64,000 nt of DNA from Diphasiastrum complanatum (Eukaryota; Streptophyta; Lycopodiopsida; Lycopodiales; Lycopodiaceae). Below, one piece after another: positions 11,617 to 22,051 of the stretch; position 1 is the stretch's first letter; the number at the start of each line of letters is the position of its first letter. Made by a program: the position numbers and the translations under genes. Under the pieces are notes generated by a model, which saw only the letters and a program-made list of their open reading frames with translations, did not search any database and was not told the origin of the DNA. Where the stretch lies: the NCBI GenBank assembly GCA_029204225.1, contig CM055102.1, positions 977,863-1,041,862 on the forward strand. Direction: 5' to 3'.

Positions 11617-12519
11617 GTTTACCTTTAGCAACCTGCTGGTTTTTTGGTTGCAGGTCAAGAAGACAAAGTGTGTCTTCTCAAAAAGGCTCTCTATGGACTA
11701 AAACAAGCTCCCAAGGATGTGGCATCAAAACATACACACATACTTTTGTGAGTGTGGGTTTTCTAATAGTCCTAGTGAATTTACGCTTTATGTCATGCAT
11801 ACATCTAAGTTTATCATCATCCTTTTGCTATATGTTGATGATATTATCATTACGGGTAGTAATGAACAATATATTGCAGTCTTAAAATCTAATCTTGTTT
11901 CAGTTTATGATACATCAGATTTAGGCCAATTGCATTTCTACCTTGGTCTTGAGTTTTTGCAAGGAAAGGCTTGAATCTTCATTATCCAACAGTGGTACAT
12001 TAAGCAGATTTTGAAGCATTTCAAAATGGAAGATTGCAAACCGGTTGCTACACCAATTGAGATGGGCCTGAATTTAAGAAATGAAAGTGGTGGTGAACCA
12101 TTTGATACTACACTATATTGTCAAGCGGTTGAAAGTCTCATTTACTTATGCAACTCAAGACCGGACATGTCTTATAGTGTAGTATAGTTTCCCTCATGAG
12201 TCAATTCATGCATGCTCCGTTGACATCACATTGGAAAGCATTGAAGAGGATCCTTCGATATCTTCAAGGAAGTAAAACACTTGGTTTGTTTTATCCTTCT
12301 AGTGATGATGCATGTTTGGCTGGCTTTTGTGACTCGGATTGGGGTGGAGATCAAGACACTAGACGCTCTACTGTGATCATTGCTTTTTCATTGGAAATTC
12401 TGTAGTTTCTTGGGTAAGCAAAAAGCAGCCCACCGTTGCTACATTCTCTAGTGAAGTAGAATATAGAGCAATGTTTTCAGCCACTACGGAGTGTATGTGG
12501 CTGAGACAATTACTTGTCG
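11617..12519 (+). pseudogene. Decayed copia RT/RNase H, 3' part of C2 pol
   Basis: C2 pol resumes right after the duplicated gttta. The frame gives QPAGFLVAGQEDKVCLLKKA and LYGLKQAP, and a shifted frame then gives LLLYVDDIIITGSNE, the RT catalytic YVDD. Stops interrupt (for example the TGA after LEFLQGKA near 11972). RNase H follows from 12196 (RILRYLQGSKTLGLFY, FCDSDWGGDQDTRRST, then SSEVEYRAMFSATTECMWL). Similarity to copia ends near 12519, just after LRQLLVDI. No 3' LTR matching 3800-4218 follows, so the tail of C2 is lost. Confidence 0.85.
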
Positions 12520-13391
12520 ATATCCACCAGCCAGGGCCAAGCAACATCATCCAGAGAATCGCGTACGATATCTGCCAGCCGGGCCTTCCGAATACCGAAG
12601 TGGAGGAGAACATCAATGAATATTTATCCAAATATCCCCACGAGTCATCAAGAGGTGGCTGGCAGATATCATTCTCAGCTCAGACCATCAAGGGAAAAGA
12701 ACTGCAAACCTTACCCGCCCTCCAACCACAACCGGAGTGGCAACAACAGTTATTTGAGAGAGACCCTGCTGCCATCACGGCTTACGTGACGAGTCCACAA
12801 CAGTTACGGGTGAACGCGCATTTCCTACCATATCCAAGAAGATCCAAATGGGTGGAATGCGGCACTCCTCTGGACTAGAACACACTGCACAATTTCAACT
12901 GGCCAATCGTCAAATTTGAATGTGGGTGGACAACGGATGCAGACACCAGAAGGGCTCTCTCTGCATTCGCCAGTCACTACATCAATTGCCCCGATCCCAC
13001 AGTCCACATGGCAGCCACTTACATCCGGGACTTAGAATATTAAATGGGCATTGAAACAAAATGGATGATTTCCTTCCCTCCATTATTTTTTATCCAAATA
13101 AGATGCTCGCTTCCGACAAAGTTGAAGACCAGCTGCCAGTCGCTCGCGTATATTACCGAGCTGCATTCCTTGAAGATCACTGGACGAAACGATTCCAAGC
13201 ATGGGTGGATCAGGAATGGCTGACAGGAGTCCACAAGTCCTTCCACATGTCAAAGGACTCGATGAAACTGGACCGTCTCAACTTCATGGAAGATGTTACG
13301 GGCTATCTCATCCACGAGAGGCGGTCCAAGAGAACGCTATACTAAATCGGTAGAGTGCCGAGGGACCGGCACTACTTCAGGCCGTGGGTCC
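12520..13391 (+). CDS. Unrecognised coding-like region upstream of a gypsy LTR
   Basis: This stretch is richer in G+C than its neighbours and holds long open runs: codons in frame from 12471 to 12878 (after the copia join near 12520), and 13061-13345 (95 codons, containing EDHWTKRFQAWVDQEWLTG and KDSMKLDRLNFMEDVTGYL). Between them, frame +1 reads coding-like (FNWPIVKFECGWTTDADT) past the TAG at 12876-12878. I recognise no gag, pol or host domain. It ends at the start of a gypsy-type LTR at 13392 on the same strand. It may therefore be an additional ORF between pol and 3' LTR, or captured host sequence. Stops and frame changes suggest decay. Confidence 0.4.
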
Positions 13392-14198
13392 TGTTGGGGG
13401 TATTCCCAACAAATTGTAAATAAATAAAATCCTCCAATAAAATGTGTTGCGAGGGCATGGCATCCTGCGTGTATAAGCCCATGGCCCAATGAGCATGCAA
13501 TTGAAGTTGTAAACAAAATAAACTTGACTTGGGCCTTGTAATTAAAATAAAACTAGAGGCCGAAAAGTCATTTTTAAACTTAGAGATCACTTTTTAGAGT
13601 TGGGTCCAAATTGGGACTCACATGAATCTTGTGATTTCTAATGTACTTTTTGTGGACCCTTGGATCAAGTTGGGTATGATCATTGTGGATATTAGCCAAT
13701 AAGATTGAGGGGCAAAGGCCTTTCCCATTTTATAAAAAGGCACCATTTGTACACTATTTTGATGCTTAATGAGAAGGAGGAAACTCTACCATTTTTGGAA
13801 GAGAAGCATCCTCATTTGCTATTCACTACTTGCTATTGCTCTTGATTGTGTTTTCTATTGCTTTCTATTTCCATGTTTATTGTTTGCCATAGTGAATGTT
13901 TTTCCATTAGCAAGCATAAGGAGCATTTGAGCTAACCTCCACCCTCACTCTCTATCTCTCTCTTTCTCTTCCCTTCTCAATCTCTTCTTCTCGATTCCTT
14001 CTCTTCAACCAAAACTATGATGAATGTAGGTGTAGATGAGTAGAGTTAAAGAGGAGTAGTATAGTGGTGAGTAGATTTAAAAGAGAAATTAGGAAATTAA
14101 CTAAAAGTAGCATCTATGCATAGTTAGGCACCTATCCAGTGATCTGGCCTTTGTTGACAGGCGGAAGGGCTATACTACGAGAGATCTTTGACCCCACA
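13392..14198 (+). repeat. Gypsy LTR (probable 3' LTR of element G4)
   Basis: The segment starts TGTTGGGGGTATT. Its first 65 bp match the short LTR remnant of G1 (33094 leftwards), including AATAAAATGTGTTG-GAGG. The centre resembles the G2 LTR (37068-37806) around 'actcacatgaat'. A TATA-like TTTATAAAAAGG is at about 13730, with a pyrimidine-rich tract at 13950-14010. The end, CTTTGACCCCACA at about 14198, is placed by similarity to G1's LTR end. No TGGCGCC primer site follows, so it is read as a 3' LTR. Confidence 0.65.
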
Positions 14199-14414
14199 AA
14201 AGTACATACACATGAGAGGAAGTGCTTCTTGAAAAAAATAAGTAAAATTAAGCTCCTCTCCTCGGGTAGACAAAGAATAGAGCTAATTCAACTCGGGTAG
14301 AGAGATTTGAACAAGCAAGTCTCGCCATACAAAGATTGACTCAAAAACTCAACTTATATAATGATCATAAGGAGAAGTACATATAGAGTTTGTGGAGATC
14401 CCTCCTTGCATGCT

Positions 14415-14560
14415 ATTGGACCCCTATTCATAGCCTTTCAATTCTATTGGACCCCTAATCATAGTCTCCTCAATTCTTTTGGACCCCTATTCATTACCTC
14501 CTTAATCTTATTGGACCCCTCGTGAAGAGTTCTTCATTCCTATTGGACCCCTTGACCAGA
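14415..14560. repeat. Short tandem repeat, five copies of 31-32 bp
   Basis: The unit starts ATTGGACCCCT and recurs at 14415, 14446, 14478, 14510 and 14542. The rest of the unit (TATTCATAG..TCCTCAATTCT) varies by a few bases. It lies in non-coding sequence between a gypsy LTR and a copia fragment. Confidence 0.85.
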
Positions 14561-15057
14561 ATCAACCTTTGACTCCGTCACTCATCAAATTACTTTATTA
14601 CAAGTGTCAAATTCCTATTCATGTGCCTATCTAGCTCAAGATTGCATCATGACATACTTTTGGTTCAATAGAGGCATTACATGTGGATTTTGCCAATTTG
14701 TCATCTATGCCAATTTTTGGCCCTATCACAACTCTACACAAAGAAGCTTGACATAAAAACTTTATGAAACCCCTAAAGCTATGATAAGCTATTTTACACA
14801 TGTGGGAACATGCTCCACACATGTGAAATGTACTCACAAACATAAAAGACATAAAATTGCCACATTATGCAAAACTAGTATTGCCATTTTTGAACTTTGA
14901 GATGTAGAAATCTCAATAAAGCAAGATAGTGCATCAAGCAATGGAAGAGAGGCATAAGTGAGAATGTTAAAGAGAGTACCACCTGAAAATTGCCTCTCCT
15001 TACCATAAAAGATGAGCCATAAGGACTTGGCTATCCATCTTGAAGATCCCCTTAAAA
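14561..15057 (-). other. Probable decayed 3' end of copia element C4
   Basis: This stretch lies downstream (minus strand) of the C4 integrase fragment. Short open frames (14631-14852, 14834-15061) have no recognisable domain. It carries CACATGTG-type palindromic motifs near 14796 and 14818, similar to those in nearby copia LTRs, so it may be LTR-derived. The boundaries are not resolved. Confidence 0.35.
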
Positions 15058-16863
15058 TCATATGTTGAGGAGGCTCCTCCTCAAACCTGGACCCTTCACA
15101 TCTTGATAATCTTCAATAGATATGATCTGAGATGCATCTTGAGATGTCTTGAGCTCAACCCCTTCCAAGGTTGAATGTAGATCTTCATTAAATATGACTT
15201 CTTTGCTCTTAATCACTTTTGAAATAGAGAGTACAATGGCTTTATAGGCCTCCTTGGTGGATAAGCATCCAACCATCATCCATAAGCTTGGATCATTCAT
15301 CCTCCTTGTTTCCAAGGGAATATGTGCAAAGCAAGAACCTCCAAAGGCACTAAGGTAATCATCCTTAGGCTTCTTAGATAATACTTCATATGGTGTATTT
15401 CTTCCAAGAGCTTCAATACTCCTCAAAGCTTTGATTTTCAATGAGAACTCCATCTCAACATATGCTTTGAATAATAGGAAATAATCATGCACCATAAACC
15501 TCTAAGAAAGAAGACATGTGAATCTTGTGTGATCATCCTCCTTTGAAGACTTGGATGCATAAGCAACATCAAGAGATTTTCACTCTCTCTTGTGTTTAAC
15601 CTGTAGATGCCTTCATGTCTAGATCCATATGCAAGGATCTCACCATCCTTCTTGATCACACAATTGTCAATATGGAAATTGACATCAAGACCACCATCAA
15701 GTAATTTTCCAACACTTATAAGATTCTTTGTAATCTTGGGAACAAAAAGAACCTCTTGAAGAGATAGAACTTTTGATGATGCAAGCTTCAAGGGAATGGT
15801 CCCTACTCCTTCAATTTTGCACTCTTGATCACTTGCAATATATCTGGACTTCTTGATTTCTTCATAAGGCGTAATAGGTGAAAAGGAATTCTTGGAGCTA
15901 CACATATGTGAAGATGCTCCACTATTAGTATACCAAGAGTCATCCATGTTGAAGGTGGAATTTTGATGCCATAAGTGAGCATTCTCCATCACTTGCAATA
16001 AAGTCTTCTTTCTCATGAGAAATGTTGGCTTGCTTGGATTGATTCTTCTTCTTGAAGCAATTGGTGGCATAGTGGCCTTTCTTGCCACAAAAGAAGCACT
16101 TAACGTCTTTTTTCTTCTTTTTTGAAGTAGAATATTGAGAGGAATCATCATCCTCTTCATCTTGGTCTTTTGCTTTATCTTTAGAAAACTATTGGTGCTG
16201 CTTTTTTCTCCTATCTTTGTGCTTGGCAAATAAAACTTTGTCTTCAACATTATGATTGAGTGACAATTTGTCCACCCTTAATAGCTTCTTCTCATACCTT
16301 GATTCTTCAGCCATTAGCACTCCTTGCAAAGCCTCCAAAGTAGGTAGCTTCTCTTTGATGGCACAAGATTGAACAAGGTTCTCATACTCATCTCTCAAGC
16401 CATTAAGTATGACTTGGACTAGCTCACTTTGATTTATAGATCCTCCAATGCAAGCAAGCTCTCTATGAGTATCCTTCACTCCCAGAACATAATTAGTAGC
16501 ACTCTCATCACCCTTTTGAGAACTTTGGAAGATTTGATTTCAAAAAGTGAGGAGCCTAGAGGTATTTTTGGCTGCATAAATAGCTTTGAGAGTATCCCAA
16601 GCTTGCTTGGCCGAGTTGCAATCACCAATCTCTCTCAAAATATCATTAGAGACATTCATCTTGATAAGGTGGAGAGCCATCCTAGCTCTCTTCTTGTAAT
16701 TTTGTACTTCTTGAAGGACTTGAAGCTCCTCCTCAATCCCAAGTACTATGTCAATCACATCTTGGAGTATCAAGATTGACTCCATTCTAACATACTAAAT
16801 AGAATAGTTGGAGGTAGATAGCCTTTCACTAGATTCCAATAGGTAGGAACCCATAGATGCCAT
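15058..16863 (-). pseudogene. Decayed copia gag-protease-integrase (C4)
   Basis: Gag starts at the ATG ending at 16863 (ESSERLSTSNYSI). The expected Trp codon is then TAG, followed by RMESILILQDV. Gag continues with breaks (16540-16785, 16189-16479). Then come a CCHC knuckle (CFFCGKKGHYATNC), the protease SGASSHMC with Asn replacing the catalytic Asp (YTNSGASS), and the pre-integrase region KITKNLISVGKLLDGGLDV. Most of the integrase core is missing; 15058-15495 gives only its C-terminal part (SIEALGRNTPYEVL). RT and RNase H are absent. It is a different copia family from A/B but has related gag. Confidence 0.85.
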
Positions 16864-17208
16864 GTAATAGTGAAGAATACTTGTAATGAGACACTAAAAT
16901 GTTGCTTCTCTCTCACTATAGGATCCTTTAAAGGTGTGCTGCCAGCTTCTATGCAAGATCTTGCCACAAACTGAGATATGGACCTCACTAGCTTTTCCAA
17001 TCTCTCTTAATCTAGATCAATCTCACATCAATTGATGAAGTATGGGTTAAGTTTGGGTGAAGCTATCTTTGACACGTGGGAAACACTCCAAGAATCCACA
17101 AATCACTCAAATACAAGCCAATTGTATGAAAGAATGTGGCTATGACCTCAAATTGATAACTAGATCTCAAGAAAGTGTGATTGGCAAGCCTAGAAGTGAG
17201 ATTTTTGA
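16864..17208 (-). other. Leader sequence of C4
   Basis: This non-coding stretch lies upstream of the C4 gag on the minus strand. The part at about 16890-16960 (tctctctcactatagga...) is repeated at about 17700-17760 upstream of the next gag fragment, so both are leaders of one family. Nothing else is seen. Confidence 0.45.
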
Positions 17209-17633
17209 TCAAACAAGCATCATAGATTCATAAATAAAAGTGTCCAACCAGGTTGGGTGCCCTACCCACCTTGATTCAATTGAAAAGATATGATTTCTAA
17301 GAGTAAGTAGTCTTGATGTGATCTTTGCTTCAAAAATGTTCTTAAGAGTTTTCCAGGTATGCTTGGCTAAGGTACATGAGCTTATTTTTTTCAACATCTC
17401 ATTAGAGATGTTCAATGAACTTATTTTCATTTGATGATATGAAGAGCAATCTTTGCTCTCTTCTTGAATCTCTGAGCATCATCATAAGCTTTAGATTCAA
17501 CTTCAATTCCTAATACTATGTCCATTACACCATATAGAACCAACAAAGATTCTATCCTATCCTTCCAAACTGAATAGTTGAAAGTATCTAGTCTCTCACT
17601 AGCTTCAAAGAGAAAATCTCCTAGAGATGTCAT
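17209..17633 (-). pseudogene. Second decayed copia gag fragment (C4 family)
   Basis: The frame from 17633 begins MTSLGDFLFEASERLDTF, the gag N-terminus. Translation breaks at 17427-17430 and continues in another frame (NISNEMLKKISSCTLAKHTW) to about 17280. The rest of gag and all of pol are missing. It is a relative of C4, not a continuation, because the gag N-terminus is present twice. Confidence 0.75.
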
Positions 17634-17764
17634 GTATGTGAAGACTTCTTGTAAATGGACAAAAATATGTTTGAGCTTGTTCCAAACAAACTAAATGTTG
17701 CTACTCTCTCTCACTATAGGAGTTTTCAAAGGTGAACTACCAAGTCCTATGTGAAATCTTACAC
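17634..17764 (-). other. Leader remnant of the second C4-family fragment
   Basis: It shares a block (ctctctctcactatagg..tttcaaaggtg) with the C4 leader at about 16905-16940. It stops where the plus-strand LTR at 17765 begins. Confidence 0.4.
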
Positions 17765-18719
17765 TGTGAAAAATGCAAAAAACATGCTTGGTCAAGGCCA
17801 AATCTGTATATAGAATGATTACACATGTGTGGAGCCTGTTTCCACATGTGAAATAAATGTACTTTTCATATAGTATAATCATATAGCTTGTACATATAGT
17901 TTAAGTCAAGTTCTATTGGCTAAAAAGGCCAAAATCATGTTTTTTAGACATATGCCACATAGCATCAATCTAGAGATTGCATGAGCCACATCATGAGATT
18001 AGGTGTCAAATCCCATGTGTAGAGGTCTTCTCACATGTGTGGAATAGTGGATCATTTTAGGATACATTCTTGGTCCAATTTTGCAGATTCCACATGTTAT
18101 AAATATTTGATGGGGTTGATCCAAAACTAAGCCCGAATTAGCAAGTTTTTGGAAACTAGCTAATTTTGATGTGGCGAGTTGGATAGGATAGGTATACTCA
18201 AAATTTATGGACAAAAACTTGTTGTGGATTGCAAGGGTACTTTTCAAATGTGCTGGAATGTACAGTACCAATTTTGGAGTCTTATGTTTCAGTTTGATGC
18301 TAAATCTCCCAATTTAGCAAGTTTGTGAAAACTAGCTAATTTTGAGGTAGAGATTTTGAATTGACAACTAGATTCAATTTTTTTGTACCAAAACTTGTAG
18401 GCTGTAGTTGTACCTTCCACATGTGTGTTGCCGTATAGATCCATTTTTGGTTGATACTGTTCTCGATGTACTTTATTATTGACAACTATTACCAGTTGTA
18501 ACTAGCCGTAGGCTAGTCTAGTAGTCTACTCCTAAATTTTTTTTTTCTCTCTATCAGGGTTCAGGGTTTATATGTATATTTTATATTCAGTATGAAGTTA
18601 GTGTGATTGAGTGATATTGTGTGTTCTTCTTCTGCCTCCCTACTTGGTGATTGCTTATGGTGAATGCTTGATGCTACATATCTGATTCTTGACAGTTCAC
18701 ACATGCTAAAAACTTCACA
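17765..18719 (+). repeat. Copia 5' LTR of element C6
   Basis: The 955-bp segment has 6-bp inverted ends (TGTGAA at 17765, TTCACA ending at 18719) and is followed by TGGTATCAGAGC. It contains several CACATGTG motifs (about 17822, 17850, 18020, 18415). It belongs to the plus-strand element whose gag starts at 19480. Confidence 0.75.
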
Positions 18720-18731
18720 TGGTATCAGAGC
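18720..18731 (+). other. Primer-binding site of C6
   Basis: TGGTATCAGAGC abuts the LTR end and matches initiator tRNA-Met. Confidence 0.85.
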
Positions 18732-19479
18732 TTCATGCTTTGAAGAGGTGAGGGTGTATACATCAGATCTTTAGTGCTTTTGCTTATAGAAACTCGGATT
18801 TGGGAGAGGGAACTCGTTGAGAGACAAGCTATCTGTGGATCAAAATGAGCCTGATCTGCTCCAGTGGAACCGTGTACGGATAGAGACCTCACACGTGTGA
18901 AATCAGCCCTCATTAATGAGTGCTACTTCTCAAGGAATAATCCAAATTTGATGTTCTATAGCTTGTTGGATAGGTATTGAAGAGTAGAATGTGTTGCTCG
19001 TGTTTCTAAATCAATTTGATTTATCTTTAGAAGACTTTTAGGCAATCAGAGAGTTTGAGAGAGTACTCAACTCGTGGGATATGCCAAAGTGAGCACACAT
19101 CAGTTCTTTTCACCATTTTCATCAATTTTCACTGTCAATCAAGTAGAATTGGATAGAAGCGAGGGTTCTGAGGTCTTATACTTTTCATTTTACACAAATT
19201 ATTGTGTTTGAGTTGAAAGTAAGTTCCTAGAGAGTTTATCAGTACTTTGAAACTCGTGGGAGAGATAGACTTTGTACTTGCATGTGCTTCTTTCTTGTGA
19301 CTGAAGCAAGATCCAAATTCAAGATAGATTGATTTTCTGTGTTGAGAATTTGTTCTCACATCTGTTGCTAGATTTCATAGGTTGGATCAACATCAGTGTT
19401 AGATCCTAGATTGAGATAGTAAGCACCATCCTTTCAACTCCATTTTTTTTTATCATTACTAGAATTTCTCATAGAGAAG
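18732..19479 (+). other. Leader of C6
   Basis: This 750-bp untranslated stretch lies between primer site and gag. A TCACACGTGTGAAA palindromic motif lies at about 18888-18901. No gene is seen. Confidence 0.5.
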
Positions 19480-19820
19480 ATGTCTTTATCTGACTCACAT
19501 TTCTTGGAGCACAGTGAGAGATTAACATCTTCCAATTATGCAATGTGGAAGATCAGAATGGAATCATTATTGATTCTACAAGATGTAATGGATATTGTGA
19601 GTGGAGCTGAAGAAGAACCTGCTGCACCTAATGAAGTTGCAACATTTCACAAAAGATCCAGAATTGCCCTTCATCATTATAAAAATGAATATAACCAATG
19701 AATGTTAAGAGAGATCAGTACATGCACTACTGCCAAGGAAGCTTGGGATACTCTAAAAACAATCTATGAAATCAAGAATACTTCTAGATTGCTTACACTT
19801 AGAAACCAAATATTTCTAAG
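19480..19820 (+). pseudogene. Decayed copia gag N-terminal fragment (C6)
   Basis: The ATG at 19480 opens MSLSDSHFLEHSERLTSSNY, which is gag. A TGA follows after 73 codons, then 19702-19818 continues in the same frame (LREISTCTTAKEAWDTLKT). Similarity stops near 19818 after LLTLRNQIF, at the join to unrelated sequence leading into repeat R1. The element is truncated. Confidence 0.8.
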
Positions 19821-19884
19821 TTATTGTTTGTGTTTGTTTTCGTTCTTAGAGCTATTTTTGTTTCTCACACATGACACACCCTCT

Positions 19885-20920
19885 TTCTCCAACAAGGAGG
19901 TCTCTGAGAAGACGAGATGATGAAAACTGAGAGCTGAGAAGTAGTAGTTAAGAATGACAAGCAAGAACTGTGTAAGTCTCATGGTGAATCCCGAGAGATG
20001 GAATGACCATGTAGGAACTAGTATTTCTAGGCAAAGTAATAAATGCAAGTAGACCCCTCTTAAAGAAAGTAGAGTGAGCCACCTTTTGATGGTGATCTCT
20101 AGTGGAGAGCATTATTCCACTTGTAATTTGTAAAATGTGAACATGCCACTAGGATGCCACCTAAGGAGCTCTCTTGCTTATTTAAGAGACTCTCTCTTTG
20201 AGAAGAGGAGCTTTTGGTTTAATGCATCTACTCCATGTCCAAATGAGAAGAGCCTCCATGAATTTGGTGCATCCTTTGAGATCTTTGATCATGATTATTT
20301 TATTGAGTGATTCTCTTATGATCATGCCCTTCCATCCCTTGTGTGTGGTTGTGGATTAGTGGAGGATTAGTTTTCCTTCTTTCCTTGTTGTGGATTAGAT
20401 TTCTTTTCTAGCTTGTGGATTAATATAGGAATCAACATTTAGGTAACTATAGAGGCTAGAAATGTGGTGTAAATTTTGCAGATTCTTGACATTCTAGTTC
20501 TTGATGTTCTTGGGATGTCCAAGAATCAAAAAATGAGTGTCTCTTGATTTTTGGACTTCTGAAATGTTGTTAGATTAGTTTCTTGTTTCAGTTCTATGGA
20601 TTAATGCAAGTGTAGAGTAGTTTTAGTTGGTAAGGATCTGATTCAAATTCGTTTTGTAGTATTAAAGTAGGATTTCATGGCATTTCAATCACTGTTCAAC
20701 GGTTCTGCATGCTGATTTTATGATTGAACATTTTGGCATGCATGATTGACTGATTGTGGTCATTTATGCATGTGCTTTTAGTGCAAGAGTGACCAATCCG
20801 AGTGTCCTCTAATAGGCAGGAAACTTAGTAAACATAGATCCATCATTCTATCTGATATGGGCATTGTAATAAACAAGAAACATCTAATAAATGCCCAATA
20901 AGACATTCTGATTACATTGT
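19885..20920 (+). repeat. Interspersed repeat R1, copy 1
   Basis: About 1 kb shares a long, roughly 80% similar alignment with 56395-57420 in the same orientation. Shared blocks include 'gtgaatcccg.agatggaatg', 'accatgtaggaactagtatt' and 'ggaatcaacatt.a.gtaa'. A TATA-like TATTTAAG (20179-20186) follows 'ctctcttgct'. The TATA-like site and pyrimidine-rich stretch suggest a solo LTR, but the ends and a target duplication were not resolved. Confidence 0.65.
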
Positions 20921-21074
20921 GACAAATTACGAAAAATCGTTTTTTTGATAAAGACTAGCAGCAATAAGCACTTGGTTTTACACAAGCAAACAAAAATCTA
21001 CGCTTTTCCAAGTGAGATCAAGGATGCCAATGCGGAAGCGGAGCGACATCATTCAATATGAGTTGTAGTGGCAC

Positions 21075-21419
21075 CTGCAACATCTAATCAAAAGAAAAAA
21101 CATTAGCCTTACACAAAACTGACTCTAGTTTCCCGTCATTGTTCTTTGTGTATTAGTCGCCTTTTTCCCGTTGCACAGTGTCTTCCTTCACGCTACAGAC
21201 CTTCGCATTTTGCCAAAAAGACACTTCCACAACTTTAAGGGCAAGTGTCACTTTTTCAAGGGTGGGTCTCGCTTTTTCTTGAAAGGCGAAAAATGCGACA
21301 GTTGGCTAAAAAACTTTTCTAAGGCATTTGGAGACAGTGTCGCTTTTTATCAAAAGGCGAAAAATGCGACAATGTCGCTTTTTTTGGAAGGGCAGAAAAG
21401 CCGACTTTAGGGTAGAAAC
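21075..21419 (+). repeat. Interspersed repeat R2, copy 1
   Basis: This is similar to 34587-34990. Both start 'atctaatcaaaagaaaaa.c' and share 'accttcgcattttgc'. Both contain several GTCGCTTTTT or close variants spaced 20-60 bp apart, alternating with GGCGAAAAATGCGAC. No protein is recognised; the open frame 21171-21410 is a by-product. It is cut at 21420 by a copia LTR. Confidence 0.65.
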
Positions 21420-22051
21420 TGTGAAAGTTTTTAGATCATTAAGATCCAATCAACTTGAAAAATCTTTGGTTAGAAAGATAAATACACTACCAATCTCACC
21501 AATGTAGAAAAATTAGCATCTACACACAAAATGAGATGCAAACACTAACTTGAATGAAATGATAAAGTACTGTTGTTGTCCGCACAAAATCAGCCAGCTA
21601 CTGTATTTCACACGTGTGGATCCAAAAATAACAAATATAGATCATTCTACACATAAAATTGCATGCAATCACAAGTATAGTGCACCAATGGATAGTAGAA
21701 CCCAAGAGAACCATGTATAAGCATGAAATGAGATAGAGAAGAGAGAAGATATGTCTCTCCATGAGTTACATCCTTTTATAGTAGGTCCAAATCCTATTTG
21801 GCCACTTGGCTTTTCCACCAAAATGCTAACCCTACTATTTTTAGTCTAGATTCAAAGTAACCAACATTCAAATTTGAATCTACTCAAACTTGACTTCTAA
21901 CTTTCCCACACTTTCAAAAAGTGTTTATTCAAATGAAATTTAGACTAATGAACTTTGAAAAGTCAAACTCTAAGTCTACAAACAAAGTGGGCCTCAATAT
22001 GCCAAATATGGAAATATAGCAAATATGATCAAACTAGTTGAATCTTTCACA
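21420..22051 (-). repeat. Copia 3' LTR of element C7
   Basis: This 632-bp LTR has TGTGAAAG/CTTTCACA ends. On the minus strand it follows a purine tract (AGAGAGAG) directly after the RNase H stop, so it is the 3' LTR. A CACACGTGTG motif lies near 21610. No 5' LTR was found. Confidence 0.75.

Noticed and set aside
14415-14560. Regular repeats as a CRISPR array
   Set aside because: Units are contiguous 31-32 bp tandem copies with no unique spacers, in plant DNA.
21171-21410. Open frames in repeat R2 (also 34623-34874)
   Set aside because: Both follow the repeat words and give low-complexity Phe/Lys-rich products; no independent evidence of coding.
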